Of a stretch of DNA of 64,000 nucleotides, positions 7,294 to 15,277 are shown one piece after another. Numbering within the stretch: position 1 is the first letter of the stretch; each line of letters opens with the position of its first letter. The notes under the pieces are model-generated. The model was not told the DNA's origin, did no database searches, and saw only the letters and a list, made by a program, of their open reading frames with translations. This DNA is from Myxococcales bacterium. Lineage in GTDB: Bacteria > Myxococcota_A > Polyangia > Polyangiales > Polyangiaceae. The DNA lies in NCBI GenBank assembly GCA_016712525.1, contig JADJQX010000001.1, positions 2,232,001 through 2,296,000 on the forward strand, in the 5' to 3' direction. A program made the translations under genes and the position numbers.

Positions 7294-9378
7294 TCAAGGC
7301 GTCGCGGTGAGGTGCGTCCGGAGCCAGTCGAGCGTGTAGCCGATCTCGAGCACCTTGTTCTCTCGCTTCTGGGTGCCGTGGCCCTCGTCGGGGAAGACGA
7401 CCATCTTGGTCGTTTTGCCGCGCTTTTCGAGGGCGTCGTGCATTTGGATCGCCTCGCCCACGGGCACACGCGGATCGTTCGCGCCTTGGATGAGGAGCAG
7501 CGGCGCCGAGAGCTTGTCGATGTGGGTGATGGGCGAGAGCTCGACGAGCGCCTCGCGATCCTTCGTGGGATCGCCGTACTCGCTGATGCGGAGCGCGCGG
7601 CGGTAGGGCGCGGTGTTCTCGAGGAACGTGAGCAGGTTCGACATGCCCACGTTGGCGACACCGGCGTCGAACGCGCCCGCGAACTTGGTCATCGCCACGA
7701 GCGTCGAGTAGCCGCCGTAGCTGCCTCCCATGACGCCGACCTTCGGGGCTTTGCCACCCACGGCGAAGGCCGCGCGCACGTGTTTCGCGGCGTCCTCGAT
7801 GTCGGTGATCACGCGGAGGCGCTTCGGGCCGTCGTCGGCCGCGAGCCAGGTTTTGCCGTAGCCGTCGCTGCCGCGCACGTTCGGCTCGACCCACACGAAG
7901 CCCGCGTCGACGAAGATTTGCCCGTAGGCGCTCATGCCGGGGCGCGATTGCCCCTCGGGGCCGCCATGGAAGTGCACGACCACGGGGCAGGGCGCGGAGG
8001 GCTTTTCGCAGGCCGCGGGGCGCCGCACGAACATCGGGATCTTGGTGCCGTCGCGCGCGGTGTAGCTCTCGAGCGACGGTACCGCGAACGTCGACGTGTC
8101 GACCTCGGGTGTGCTCGCCGTGACCCACCGGACGAGCTTCTGCGCCTTCCAGTCGAACACGAACGACGTCGTCGGGTGGCGCGCCGCGCTCGCGTTCATG
8201 ACGACGTACCGCCCGTCCCACGACGAGGCCCCGAAGGTGACGTGGTCTTCTTTTTCTCCCGGTCGCACCGTGACGTTCGGCAGCTTTTTCTCGGCGAACG
8301 TGCGCGCGTCGAGCGCGTGTGGGCGGGTGTAACCGTCCTCGTTCGTCGTGTAGGTGAGCACGGTGCGCTTCGCGTCGAGCGCGAAGGTGTCGACGTCGTA
8401 TTTCACGTCGGGGCTCACGGGGACGAGGTCCTTCGTGTCGAGGGCCTTGCCCTTGGGCGTCACCCGGTAGAGCCGGCGGAAGTCTCCGAGCTTCGGCGTG
8501 AGCACGACGAGCTCGCCGGCAGTGCCCGCGTAGGCCGCGCGATACTCTTCTTTTTCGCCCTGTCCGAAGAGGGGCGAGAGCTTCTTGGTGCTCTCGTCGT
8601 ACTCCCAGTATTCGGCTGTGAGGGCGCCGGTCGCCTTCGAGAGGAGGAGCTTGCGTGAGCCCCCCTCGTCACGAAGATCGTCCATCGACCAGAGCCCCGG
8701 CTCGCCGAAGACGATCTCGCGCTTCTCGGTCGCGATCTCGTAGCGGTAGATGCCGTAGGCGTCGGGGCGCTGATCGTTCGCGCGGTAGTAGACGTAGCGC
8801 CCGTCCGGCGAGGTGCGCTGGAAGAACGTCTGCACCTTCGCCTTGTGCTGGATCTCCTTGAGCGCTCCTCCCGCGGTCGCGAGCAGGTAGAGGCCGGGGT
8901 TCTCCTCGCCCTTGCGGTCGCGCATGACGACCAGCCATTTTCCGTCGGGGGTCACGTCCGAGAGGCGCGTCACGTCCTCTCCGCCGGTGAGCTGCACGGG
9001 GAACGTGTCGGGCCCCGTGACCCGCCACACCTGCGGCGTCCCGGTGACGTTCCATGCAAAGTACAATGTTTTCCCGTCGGGGGAGACGCGGCTCCCGACC
9101 GGGGCGCGCACGTCGAGCATCGCCTGGATTTTCCGGCTCGTGGCGGCGGGGAGGGGCTTCGGGGCGAAGCGCGCGAGCACCTCGGGGGGCACGCTCTCGG
9201 CCCCGAGGCCCGAGTACGACGCCGCGGGCTTCTTCGGCGCCTCTGCGCTCGCCGTCGCGGTGGGCGCCGCGGCGATCGGCTTCGGTGCGCTCGCCGGTGC
9301 GGGCACCTTGGGGCCCTCGTCGGGAGGGGTGCAGGCGACGAGGAGTCCGAGCAGGGCGGGGGCGACGGCGCGCTTCAT
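7294..9378 (-). CDS. S9-family prolyl oligopeptidase lipoprotein
   Basis: 694 residues. Hydrolyses peptides at the cell envelope. Start at 9378 (MKRAVAPALLGLLVAC) gives a lipobox LLVAC; the frame upstream adds no signal. Residues 75-400 are a WD40/propeller-like region with repeated 'SPDGk.lyf' blades, as in dipeptidyl aminopeptidases and acylaminoacyl peptidases. The C-terminal 280 residues are an alpha/beta hydrolase: nucleophile Ser near 553 in GGSYGGY, Asp near 636 in GANDPRVP, His near 666 in DEGHGTQ. The oxyanion segment HFHGGPEG is present. All triad residues are intact. It converges with the 6412-7269 lipoprotein gene, with a 24-bp gap. Confidence 0.92.
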   Translation of the reverse strand: MKRAVAPALLGLLVACTPPDEGPKVPAPASAPKPIAAAPTATASAEAPKKPAASYSGLGAESVPPEVLARFAPKPLPAATSRKIQAMLDVRAPVGSRVSPDGKTLYFAWNVTGTPQVWRVTGPDTFPVQLTGGEDVTRLSDVTPDGKWLVVMRDRKGEENPGLYLLATAGGALKEIQHKAKVQTFFQRTSPDGRYVYYRANDQRPDAYGIYRYEIATEKREIVFGEPGLWSMDDLRDEGGSRKLLLSKATGALTAEYWEYDESTKKLSPLFGQGEKEEYRAAYAGTAGELVVLTPKLGDFRRLYRVTPKGKALDTKDLVPVSPDVKYDVDTFALDAKRTVLTYTTNEDGYTRPHALDARTFAEKKLPNVTVRPGEKEDHVTFGASSWDGRYVVMNASAARHPTTSFVFDWKAQKLVRWVTASTPEVDTSTFAVPSLESYTARDGTKIPMFVRRPAACEKPSAPCPVVVHFHGGPEGQSRPGMSAYGQIFVDAGFVWVEPNVRGSDGYGKTWLAADDGPKRLRVITDIEDAAKHVRAAFAVGGKAPKVGVMGGSYGGYSTLVAMTKFAGAFDAGVANVGMSNLLTFLENTAPYRRALRISEYGDPTKDREALVELSPITHIDKLSAPLLLIQGANDPRVPVGEAIQMHDALEKRGKTTKMVVFPDEGHGTQKRENKVLEIGYTLDWLRTHLTATP

Positions 9379-9526
9379 GCCCTCGACGTAGCAGAGGCTC
9401 GCCCCGAGGAGGCCGTCGATTTTCGCACGCGTGAGGCTCGCAGCTCCCTGGAAGGGGGAGGGATAGGAACCACGAACTGTGAGCGAGACGAAAGTCGACG
9501 GGCTGCTCGGTTCGAGCGGTGCCGCC

Positions 9527-12442
9527 TCAGAACGTGTACATGGCGCCTCCCTGCACGCCGAACGCACGCCGGGCCGCGCCGAGGGCCTCGTCCGCGCCGA
9601 GGAGCTTGTGCCGCGTGAGGAACACGTAGGGCTCGGCGACGAACGAGAGGCCAGGCGCGGGCGAGAGGGCGTAGCCCGCGCGGATGGCGACGTTCTCTTC
9701 GATGCCCGGCCCGTTCGCCGAGACGCGCGTGGCCGCCGTGACCTTCCCGTCGCCGCCCGTAGTCGCCGGGGAATATCCTGCCCGCAGGGCGCTCGGGTTC
9801 GTCACGGCAGCGAGGCCCGCCGAGACGTGGAGGGCGTGCATCGGGGTGGCGTTCACCTTGGCCGAGACCCACCCACCGACCTCGCCTACGTCGCGCTCCG
9901 CCGAGGCCGTGGATAGCGACAAGAGCCCGAGGTTGTTCAGGTTTTGGCCGGCGACGACCTCCGCCTTGAGGCTCAAAGGGCCGAGCGTCGCGTCGACGAA
10001 GGCGTTCACGGCGCCCGCGGTGCGTGAGCGGTCCTTCGTGACACCGACCTCCGTGACGATGCCCGACACGCCGGCGTAGAGCCGCCTCTTTTCTTTGTAT
10101 GCTGCACGCAGTGCGAACGTCGGGACGAGGCCGTACTCCACGACCGAGAGCTGGGTCGCCGTGTTCTGCGTCGGCATTCCGACGGCCGCGGTGAGCTCGA
10201 GGTGATCGAGATCGAAGCGGTAGGCGACTTGGTTCCGCATGAAGCCCGTGTTGCCCGCCTGGAAGAGGCCGCCGACCAGATCGAAGGTGTGGCTGTTGAG
10301 CGGCGAGAACGTGTCCCACATCTGGCCGAGGGCGAGCCTGTGGCCGGCTCGGGGCTCGTAGGTCACGTAGGCCTGGCGGAGCCGCGGGAAGCCCGCTTGC
10401 ACGGGCGACGCGAGCTGAAACTGCACGAAGTCGAGCTCGATCTTGGCGCTCACGGTCTTCGTGCCGGCGTCGAGGCCGAAACGCGACTGCGCGAGCTGGA
10501 ACGAGAACGCGGCGGCGTCGGGGCTCCCGGCGGGGCTCGCGAAGACCGGGTTTTGTGCGGCCGTCGTGGCGACGTGGCTCTGCGCTCCGAACGACTCGAC
10601 GCCGGTACCGACGACGATGGTCGGCTTCACGATGCCGAACCAGGTGACCTCGACGCCTCCCGGGAGCTTGAGGCCCTTGGGGGTGGTCTCGACGACGGGG
10701 CGAGACGGCGGGGGTGCTGGCGGCGGAGGCTCGGGCTCCGGAGCACGGGTGGGCGAAGCTACCCTCTCGGTCGTCGCCGCGAGCGGTGGCTTGGCCTCGA
10801 CGGGCGTGGGCACGGCGGTGCCCGAGGTCACGGGGGCTTCGGGGGGCACTGGCTTCTCTTCGTCGGCGCGTGCGAGCCCGGGCACGAGCGCGAACGTGAG
10901 CACGAGCGCGGTGACCGAAGCGCCGAGAGCCATGCGGCGCTTCACGTCGTCGTACTTGGCGGCGGAGGTCGCGTCGGGGAAGACGAGCGAGCCCACCACG
11001 CCACCGAGGAACCCCAGCGGGATCGAGACGATCGCTGGGTTCTTCAGCGGAACGAGCGCGTGGCTCGCCTTGAAGATGTCGACCATGACGGTGGGCGAGA
11101 GCGCGATGAGGCCGACGCTCGCGACGAGCCCCACGACGACCGCCATCACGGCGCCGCCCGTCGAGAACTTGCGCCAGAGCATCGAGAGGAGGAGCACCGG
11201 CAGGTTCGTCGACGCGGCGACCGCGAACGCGAGCCCCACCATGAAGGCCACGTTTTGCCCCTCGAAGAGCAGGCCGAGCAGCACCGCGGAGACGCCGAGC
11301 CCCACCGTCGCGATGCGTGCAACACGCATCTTCTCCGTGTCGGTCGCCTTCCCGTCACGCATCGCCCCACCGTAGAGGTCGTGCGCGAGGGCAGCCGCGC
11401 CCGAGAGCGTGAGGCCTGCGACCACGGCCAGGATCGTGGCGAACGCCACCGCCGAGATGAAACCGAGGAACGGGTGACCACCCAGCGCGAACGCGAGGAG
11501 TGGCGCCGCCATGTTCCCGCCCTTGTCGACGGCGAGCACGGCCTCGCGGCCCACGACGACGCTCGCTGCGAAGCCGAGCACGAACGTCACGAGGTAGAAG
11601 AACCCGATGAACCCCGTGGCGTAGACCACGCTCGTACGCGCCGTTTTGGCGTCTTTCACCGTGTAGAAGCGCATGAGCACGTGGGGCAGGCCCGCCGTCC
11701 CGAACATCAGCGCGAGCCCGAGCGACACGGCCTCGAGCGGATTCGAGACGAGCTTGCCGGGAGCGAGCGTGGCGTCGCCGTAGCGTGAGCTCGCCTCGCG
11801 GAAGAGCTCGAGCGGCGAGTAGTGGAAGTGCGACAAGCCGAGCACGGCGAGCAGGGTGGCCCCGCCGAGCAACAAGACGGCCTTCACGATCTGCACCCAG
11901 GTGGTCGCGATCATGCCGCCGAAGAGCACGTAGACGAGCATCACCACGCCCACGAGGAGGACCGCGCTCGTGTACGAGAGCCCGAACAGCATGGTGATGA
12001 GCTTGCCGGCGCCCACCATCTGCGCGATGAGATAGAAACAGACGACCACCAGCGTGCCCGCGGCCGCGGCGGTGCGTACCGGGCGCTCGCGCAGCCGCGC
12101 GGCGACCACGTCGGCGAAGGTGAATTTCCCTAGGTTCCGCAGCGGCTCGGCCACGAGGAAGGTGACGATCGGCCAGCCTACGAGCCAGCCGACCGAGTAG
12201 ATGAGTCCGTCGAACCCGGACGTGGCGACGAGCCCCGCGATGCCGAGGAAGCTCGCCGCGCTCATGTAGTCGCCGGCGAGCGCGAGGCCGTTCTGGAGGC
12301 CCGTCACGTTGCCGCCCGCCGTGAAAAACTCGTGGGTCGTCTTCGTCTTGCGGGCGGCCCAGGCGGTGATGCCGAGCGTTATCGCGATGAACACGAGGAA
12401 GAACCCGATGGCGACCGGGCTCGGGTGCGCGAGCGGGTTCAT
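9527..12442 (-). CDS. actP: ActP-type acetate/cation symporter fused in frame to a DcaP-like porin
   Basis: 971 residues. Residues 1-503 are a complete sodium:solute symporter close to ActP (13 hydrophobic segments; [29 protein letters not shown] near the start; [17 protein letters not shown] in the middle; IVSIPLGF near the end), which imports acetate. Where ActP proteins normally stop ([12 protein letters not shown]), the frame continues directly into a signal-peptide-like segment, residues 504-527 ([23 protein letters not shown] then DEE). A Pro-rich linker and an outer-membrane beta-barrel of about 370 residues follow, ending in Phe (GGAMYTF). The barrel part ([38 protein letters not shown]) looks like DcaP-type porins. 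No stop codon lies between the halves. Start ATG overlaps the DUF485 stop (ATGA). Confidence 0.85.
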   Translation of the reverse strand: MNPLAHPSPVAIGFFLVFIAITLGITAWAARKTKTTHEFFTAGGNVTGLQNGLALAGDYMSAASFLGIAGLVATSGFDGLIYSVGWLVGWPIVTFLVAEPLRNLGKFTFADVVAARLRERPVRTAAAAGTLVVVCFYLIAQMVGAGKLITMLFGLSYTSAVLLVGVVMLVYVLFGGMIATTWVQIVKAVLLLGGATLLAVLGLSHFHYSPLELFREASSRYGDATLAPGKLVSNPLEAVSLGLALMFGTAGLPHVLMRFYTVKDAKTARTSVVYATGFIGFFYLVTFVLGFAASVVVGREAVLAVDKGGNMAAPLLAFALGGHPFLGFISAVAFATILAVVAGLTLSGAAALAHDLYGGAMRDGKATDTEKMRVARIATVGLGVSAVLLGLLFEGQNVAFMVGLAFAVAASTNLPVLLLSMLWRKFSTGGAVMAVVVGLVASVGLIALSPTVMVDIFKASHALVPLKNPAIVSIPLGFLGGVVGSLVFPDATSAAKYDDVKRRMALGASVTALVLTFALVPGLARADEEKPVPPEAPVTSGTAVPTPVEAKPPLAATTERVASPTRAPEPEPPPPAPPPSRPVVETTPKGLKLPGGVEVTWFGIVKPTIVVGTGVESFGAQSHVATTAAQNPVFASPAGSPDAAAFSFQLAQSRFGLDAGTKTVSAKIELDFVQFQLASPVQAGFPRLRQAYVTYEPRAGHRLALGQMWDTFSPLNSHTFDLVGGLFQAGNTGFMRNQVAYRFDLDHLELTAAVGMPTQNTATQLSVVEYGLVPTFALRAAYKEKRRLYAGVSGIVTEVGVTKDRSRTAGAVNAFVDATLGPLSLKAEVVAGQNLNNLGLLSLSTASAERDVGEVGGWVSAKVNATPMHALHVSAGLAAVTNPSALRAGYSPATTGGDGKVTAATRVSANGPGIEENVAIRAGYALSPAPGLSFVAEPYVFLTRHKLLGADEALGAARRAFGVQGGAMYTF

Positions 12443-12786
12443 GGGCGCACCGCGGCCACCGGGGCGTTCGCGCGCGCGTCTCCCCGAGCCGAGTCACCTT
12501 CGCGCGGCGCCGCATCGAGGGGGCCGTGTTTTGCGCGCTCGAGGGCCGCGTCGTAGTACCGGTTGGCCCACACGACGTAGATCGCCGTGAGGCCCCACGC
12601 GACGGCGATGACGCCCACGCCGAGGGCCATGCCGAGCGAGAGCCCGGGCACGACCAGCGCGGCGAGCCGGGCCTTCCCGTACGCCACGAGCAAGATGAAT
12701 CCGAAGTACGTGGTCATCATCACGGCCGTCAGCGCGAGCGCCACGCGCCACCTCGATGCGGCCACCTTTTCGAGCTCGGGTTCCAT
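12439..12786 (-). CDS. DUF485 membrane protein (YjcH-like)
   Basis: 115 residues with two membrane segments ([23 protein letters not shown], residues 14-36, and [25 protein letters not shown], about 51-75), then a cytoplasmic charged tail. Sequence pattern and position match the DUF485 partner protein encoded between acs and actP in E. coli (YjcH). Its exact role with the symporter is not settled. AGGAG precedes the ATG with good spacing. The stop overlaps the actP start by ATGA, so the two are translationally coupled; acs ends 28 bp upstream. Confidence 0.9.
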   Translation of the reverse strand: MEPELEKVAASRWRVALALTAVMMTTYFGFILLVAYGKARLAALVVPGLSLGMALGVGVIAVAWGLTAIYVVWANRYYDAALERAKHGPLDAAPREGDSARGDARANAPVAAVRP

Positions 12787-12814
12787 GAGAGGCTCCTGTC
12801 GGGGTGAGAGTGGC

Positions 12815-14770
12815 TCAGGGGAAGGTCGGGGTGCCGACCGCGAGCAACGCGTCGATGGCGCCGGGGTCGGCCAGCGTGGAGAGATCTCCGAGCTCGTCGA
12901 CCTGGCCGGCCGCGATCTTCCGGAGCACGCGTCGCATGATCTTTCCGGACCGGGTCTTCGGGAGCGCTGGCACGACCCGGATGACGTCGGGCGACGCGAC
13001 CGGACCGATCGTGTGCCGGATCTGCTCCTTCAGGGCTCCCGTGAGCTGATCGGCGTCGGCGTAGTCGCTCTCGGCGCCCGTCTTGAGGATGACGTACGCG
13101 TAGATTCCTTCGCCCTTGATTTCATGAGGGAATCCGACGACCGCCGCCTCGGCCACCGCGTCGTGAGCGACCAGCGCGCTCTCGAGCTCCGCGGTGCCGA
13201 GCCGGTGCCCCGACACGTTGAGCACGTCGTCCACGCGTCCGGTGACGAAGTGGTATCCGTCCGCGTCCCGTCGGCATCCATCGCCCGTGAAGTAGAGGGA
13301 CGGGAACCTCGAGAAGTACGTCTCGCGGAAGCGGCGGTGGTCTCCGTGGAGCGTGCGAGCCTGGCCCGGCCATGGCCGCGCGACGCAGAGGTTGCCCGAG
13401 ACCTCGACGCCGCGCTCGGGGAGCAGGCGCCCTTCGTCGTCGACGAGCACGGGGTCGATCCCGAAGAAGGGAAGGGTCGCCGAGCCGGGCTTGCAGGGTG
13501 TGCATCCCGGGAGCGGCGTGATGAGGATCCCGCCCGTCTCCGTCTGCCAGAACGTGTCGAGGACGGAGCACCGCCCCTCGCCCACCACGTCGTGGAACCA
13601 CCGCCACACCTCGGGGTTGATGGGCTCACCGGCCACGGCGAGCGTGCGCAGGCTCTTGCGCGACGAGCCCTTCACCCAGTCGTCGCCTTCGCGCATGAGG
13701 GCGCGGAGGGCCGTCGGCGACGTGTAGAGCGACGTCGCGCCCACGTCGTCGATCACCTCCCACAAGCGCCCTGGTGTCGGGTAGGTGGGGACCGGCTCGA
13801 AGAGGACGGTGGTCGCGCCGTTCGCCAGCGGCCCGTACACCACGTACGAGTGGCCCGTGATCCAGCCCAGGTCGGCCGTGCACATGTGCACGTCGGAGTC
13901 GCGGGCGTCGAACACCGTACGGTACGTGAGGGCTGCGTAGAGCAGGTAGCCTGCCGTCGTGTGGAGCACGCCCTTCGGTTTGCCGGTCGAGCCCGAGGTG
14001 TAGAGGACGAAGAGCGGGTCTTCGCTGGCCATCCACTCCGCCGGGCACGTCGAGCGGTGCTTCCCGAGCTCTTCGTCGAGGAACACGTCTCGAACCGGGG
14101 CCATCTTCACCTTCGCGCCGGTGCGACGTGCCACGAAGACGCGCTCCACCTGCGCGAGCCCTTCGACAGCCTGGTCCACCGTGGCCTTCAGGGCCGTACG
14201 TTTGTTCCCGCGGACGATCTCGTCGGCCGTGACGACGACCTTCGCCCCCGCGTCCAAGATGCGGTCGCGCAGCGCCTCGGCCGAGAACCCGCCGAACACC
14301 ACCGAGTGCACGGCGCCGATGCGCGCGCACGCGAGCATCGTGACGACGAGGTCGGGCATCATCGGCATGTAGAGCACCACGCGATCGCCCTTCTTCACGC
14401 CGCTCGCGAGCAGCGCGTTCGCCATACGCCCGACCCGGTGTTTGAGCTGGCGGTAGGTGACGACCTCCTTCTCTCCCGGCTCGTTCTTCACCCAGACGAG
14501 GGCGGCCTTCTCGGGGGTGGCGTGCGCGTGCCGATCCACGCAGTTGGTGGTGACGTTGAGGCGGCCTCCGCCGAACCACGAGAAGTCGATCTCCTCGAGG
14601 TCGACGTCGAGCACGCTCGTGGGCTCGTGGAACCACGAGAGGCTCTTGGCCTCGTTCCTCCAGAAGGTCTCGGGCTCGTCGATCGACTGCCGATAGAGGC
14701 GCTCGTACTCGGCCATCGACGCGACGCGAGGGGTGGGCTCGGGGAGGGGGTGGGTGCTCGTTGCCGTCAT
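12815..14770 (-). CDS. acs: Acetyl-CoA synthetase
   Basis: 651 residues, the usual length of bacterial Acs. Converts acetate, ATP and CoA into acetyl-CoA, AMP and pyrophosphate through an acetyl-adenylate. ATP-binding loop YTSGSTGKPKG near residue 262. The C-terminal PKTRSGKIMRR carries the catalytic and acetylation-controlled Lys near residue 611. FWRNEAKSLSWFHEP at the N-terminus is typical of the family. Start ATG 14770 has GAGGAG eight bases upstream; the open frame further upstream is not coding-like. First gene of an acs, DUF485, actP operon, the same order as in E. coli. It is divergent from the kinase/regulator genes at 15056-19532, which are its likely controllers. Confidence 0.95.
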   Translation of the reverse strand: MTATSTHPLPEPTPRVASMAEYERLYRQSIDEPETFWRNEAKSLSWFHEPTSVLDVDLEEIDFSWFGGGRLNVTTNCVDRHAHATPEKAALVWVKNEPGEKEVVTYRQLKHRVGRMANALLASGVKKGDRVVLYMPMMPDLVVTMLACARIGAVHSVVFGGFSAEALRDRILDAGAKVVVTADEIVRGNKRTALKATVDQAVEGLAQVERVFVARRTGAKVKMAPVRDVFLDEELGKHRSTCPAEWMASEDPLFVLYTSGSTGKPKGVLHTTAGYLLYAALTYRTVFDARDSDVHMCTADLGWITGHSYVVYGPLANGATTVLFEPVPTYPTPGRLWEVIDDVGATSLYTSPTALRALMREGDDWVKGSSRKSLRTLAVAGEPINPEVWRWFHDVVGEGRCSVLDTFWQTETGGILITPLPGCTPCKPGSATLPFFGIDPVLVDDEGRLLPERGVEVSGNLCVARPWPGQARTLHGDHRRFRETYFSRFPSLYFTGDGCRRDADGYHFVTGRVDDVLNVSGHRLGTAELESALVAHDAVAEAAVVGFPHEIKGEGIYAYVILKTGAESDYADADQLTGALKEQIRHTIGPVASPDVIRVVPALPKTRSGKIMRRVLRKIAAGQVDELGDLSTLADPGAIDALLAVGTPTFP

Positions 14771-15041
14771 ACCCGACTCCTCAGCAACGGGCGCGCCTCG
14801 CCTCGGCGGGTGACCATCGTCCCTTTTCTCCGTGTTTTCGCCGCGACGCGCTCGGTCGGCGCGATGTGTCGATGTGGAAGCGAAACACCGCCGTGTTACG
14901 GAACGAAACCGCTGCGGTGCGCCATGCCCCGCGCGCGCAGGTGGTGTCCACGTCGGCGGCCGAAGGCGCGGCGGGGGAAAGGGAGGCTTCCTCTGGCCCC
15001 CGGAGCACACACCACGCGCGGCAGGGAGGGGCTCGCTTCGG

Positions 15042-15047
15042 TATAGT
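15042..15047 (+). promoter_or_regulatory. Possible -10 element before the CbrX-like gene
   Basis: TATAGT, a good -10 hexamer, ends nine bases before the ATG at 15056. The -35 region is poor. With no Shine-Dalgarno sequence near the ATG, this spacing would give a leaderless or nearly leaderless message. Rest of 14771-15055: mixed GC-rich sequence; I looked for a sigma-54 -24/-12 pair facing acs and found none convincing. Confidence 0.35.
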
Positions 15048-15055
15048 CGTAGCGC

Positions 15056-15277
15056 ATGACCGACCCGTCCGGAGCACCTGGGGCCGAGGCTCGGCCCCCC
15101 GCGTCGAAGCGGGCTCGCCTCGCTGCCCGTGTCGGGGTCTTCGGCCTCTTCGCCGCGGCCTTCGTGACGCCGCTGGGCGGAGCCGAGTGGGTGTCGGCGA
15201 AGGTGTTTTTCGGCCTTTGGCTGCTCTCGGTCGTCGCGGTCGCTCTCGCGAACGTGCGCTCGGCGGACGACCCGTGA
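15056..15277 (+). CDS. CbrX-like small membrane protein
   Basis: 73 residues: a basic, disordered N-terminus (residues 1-25) followed by two hydrophobic segments, VGVFGLFAAAFVTPLG and VFFGLWLLSVVAVALANVR. Its stop overlaps the GTG start of the kinase gene (GTGA, 15274-15277), the same arrangement as the small cbrX gene that is translationally coupled to cbrA in Pseudomonas. Assignment rests on position, size and membrane character; I cannot verify homology. It may couple kinase translation or stay associated with the symporter-like part of the kinase. Confidence 0.7.
   Translation: MTDPSGAPGAEARPPASKRARLAARVGVFGLFAAAFVTPLGGAEWVSAKVFFGLWLLSVVAVALANVRSADDP

Noticed and set aside
14771..15055. 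Sigma-54 (-24/-12) promoter for acs
   Set aside because: Expected from the NtrC-type neighbour, but no TGGCAC-N5-TTGC-like pair with the right spacing could be seen on the minus strand.
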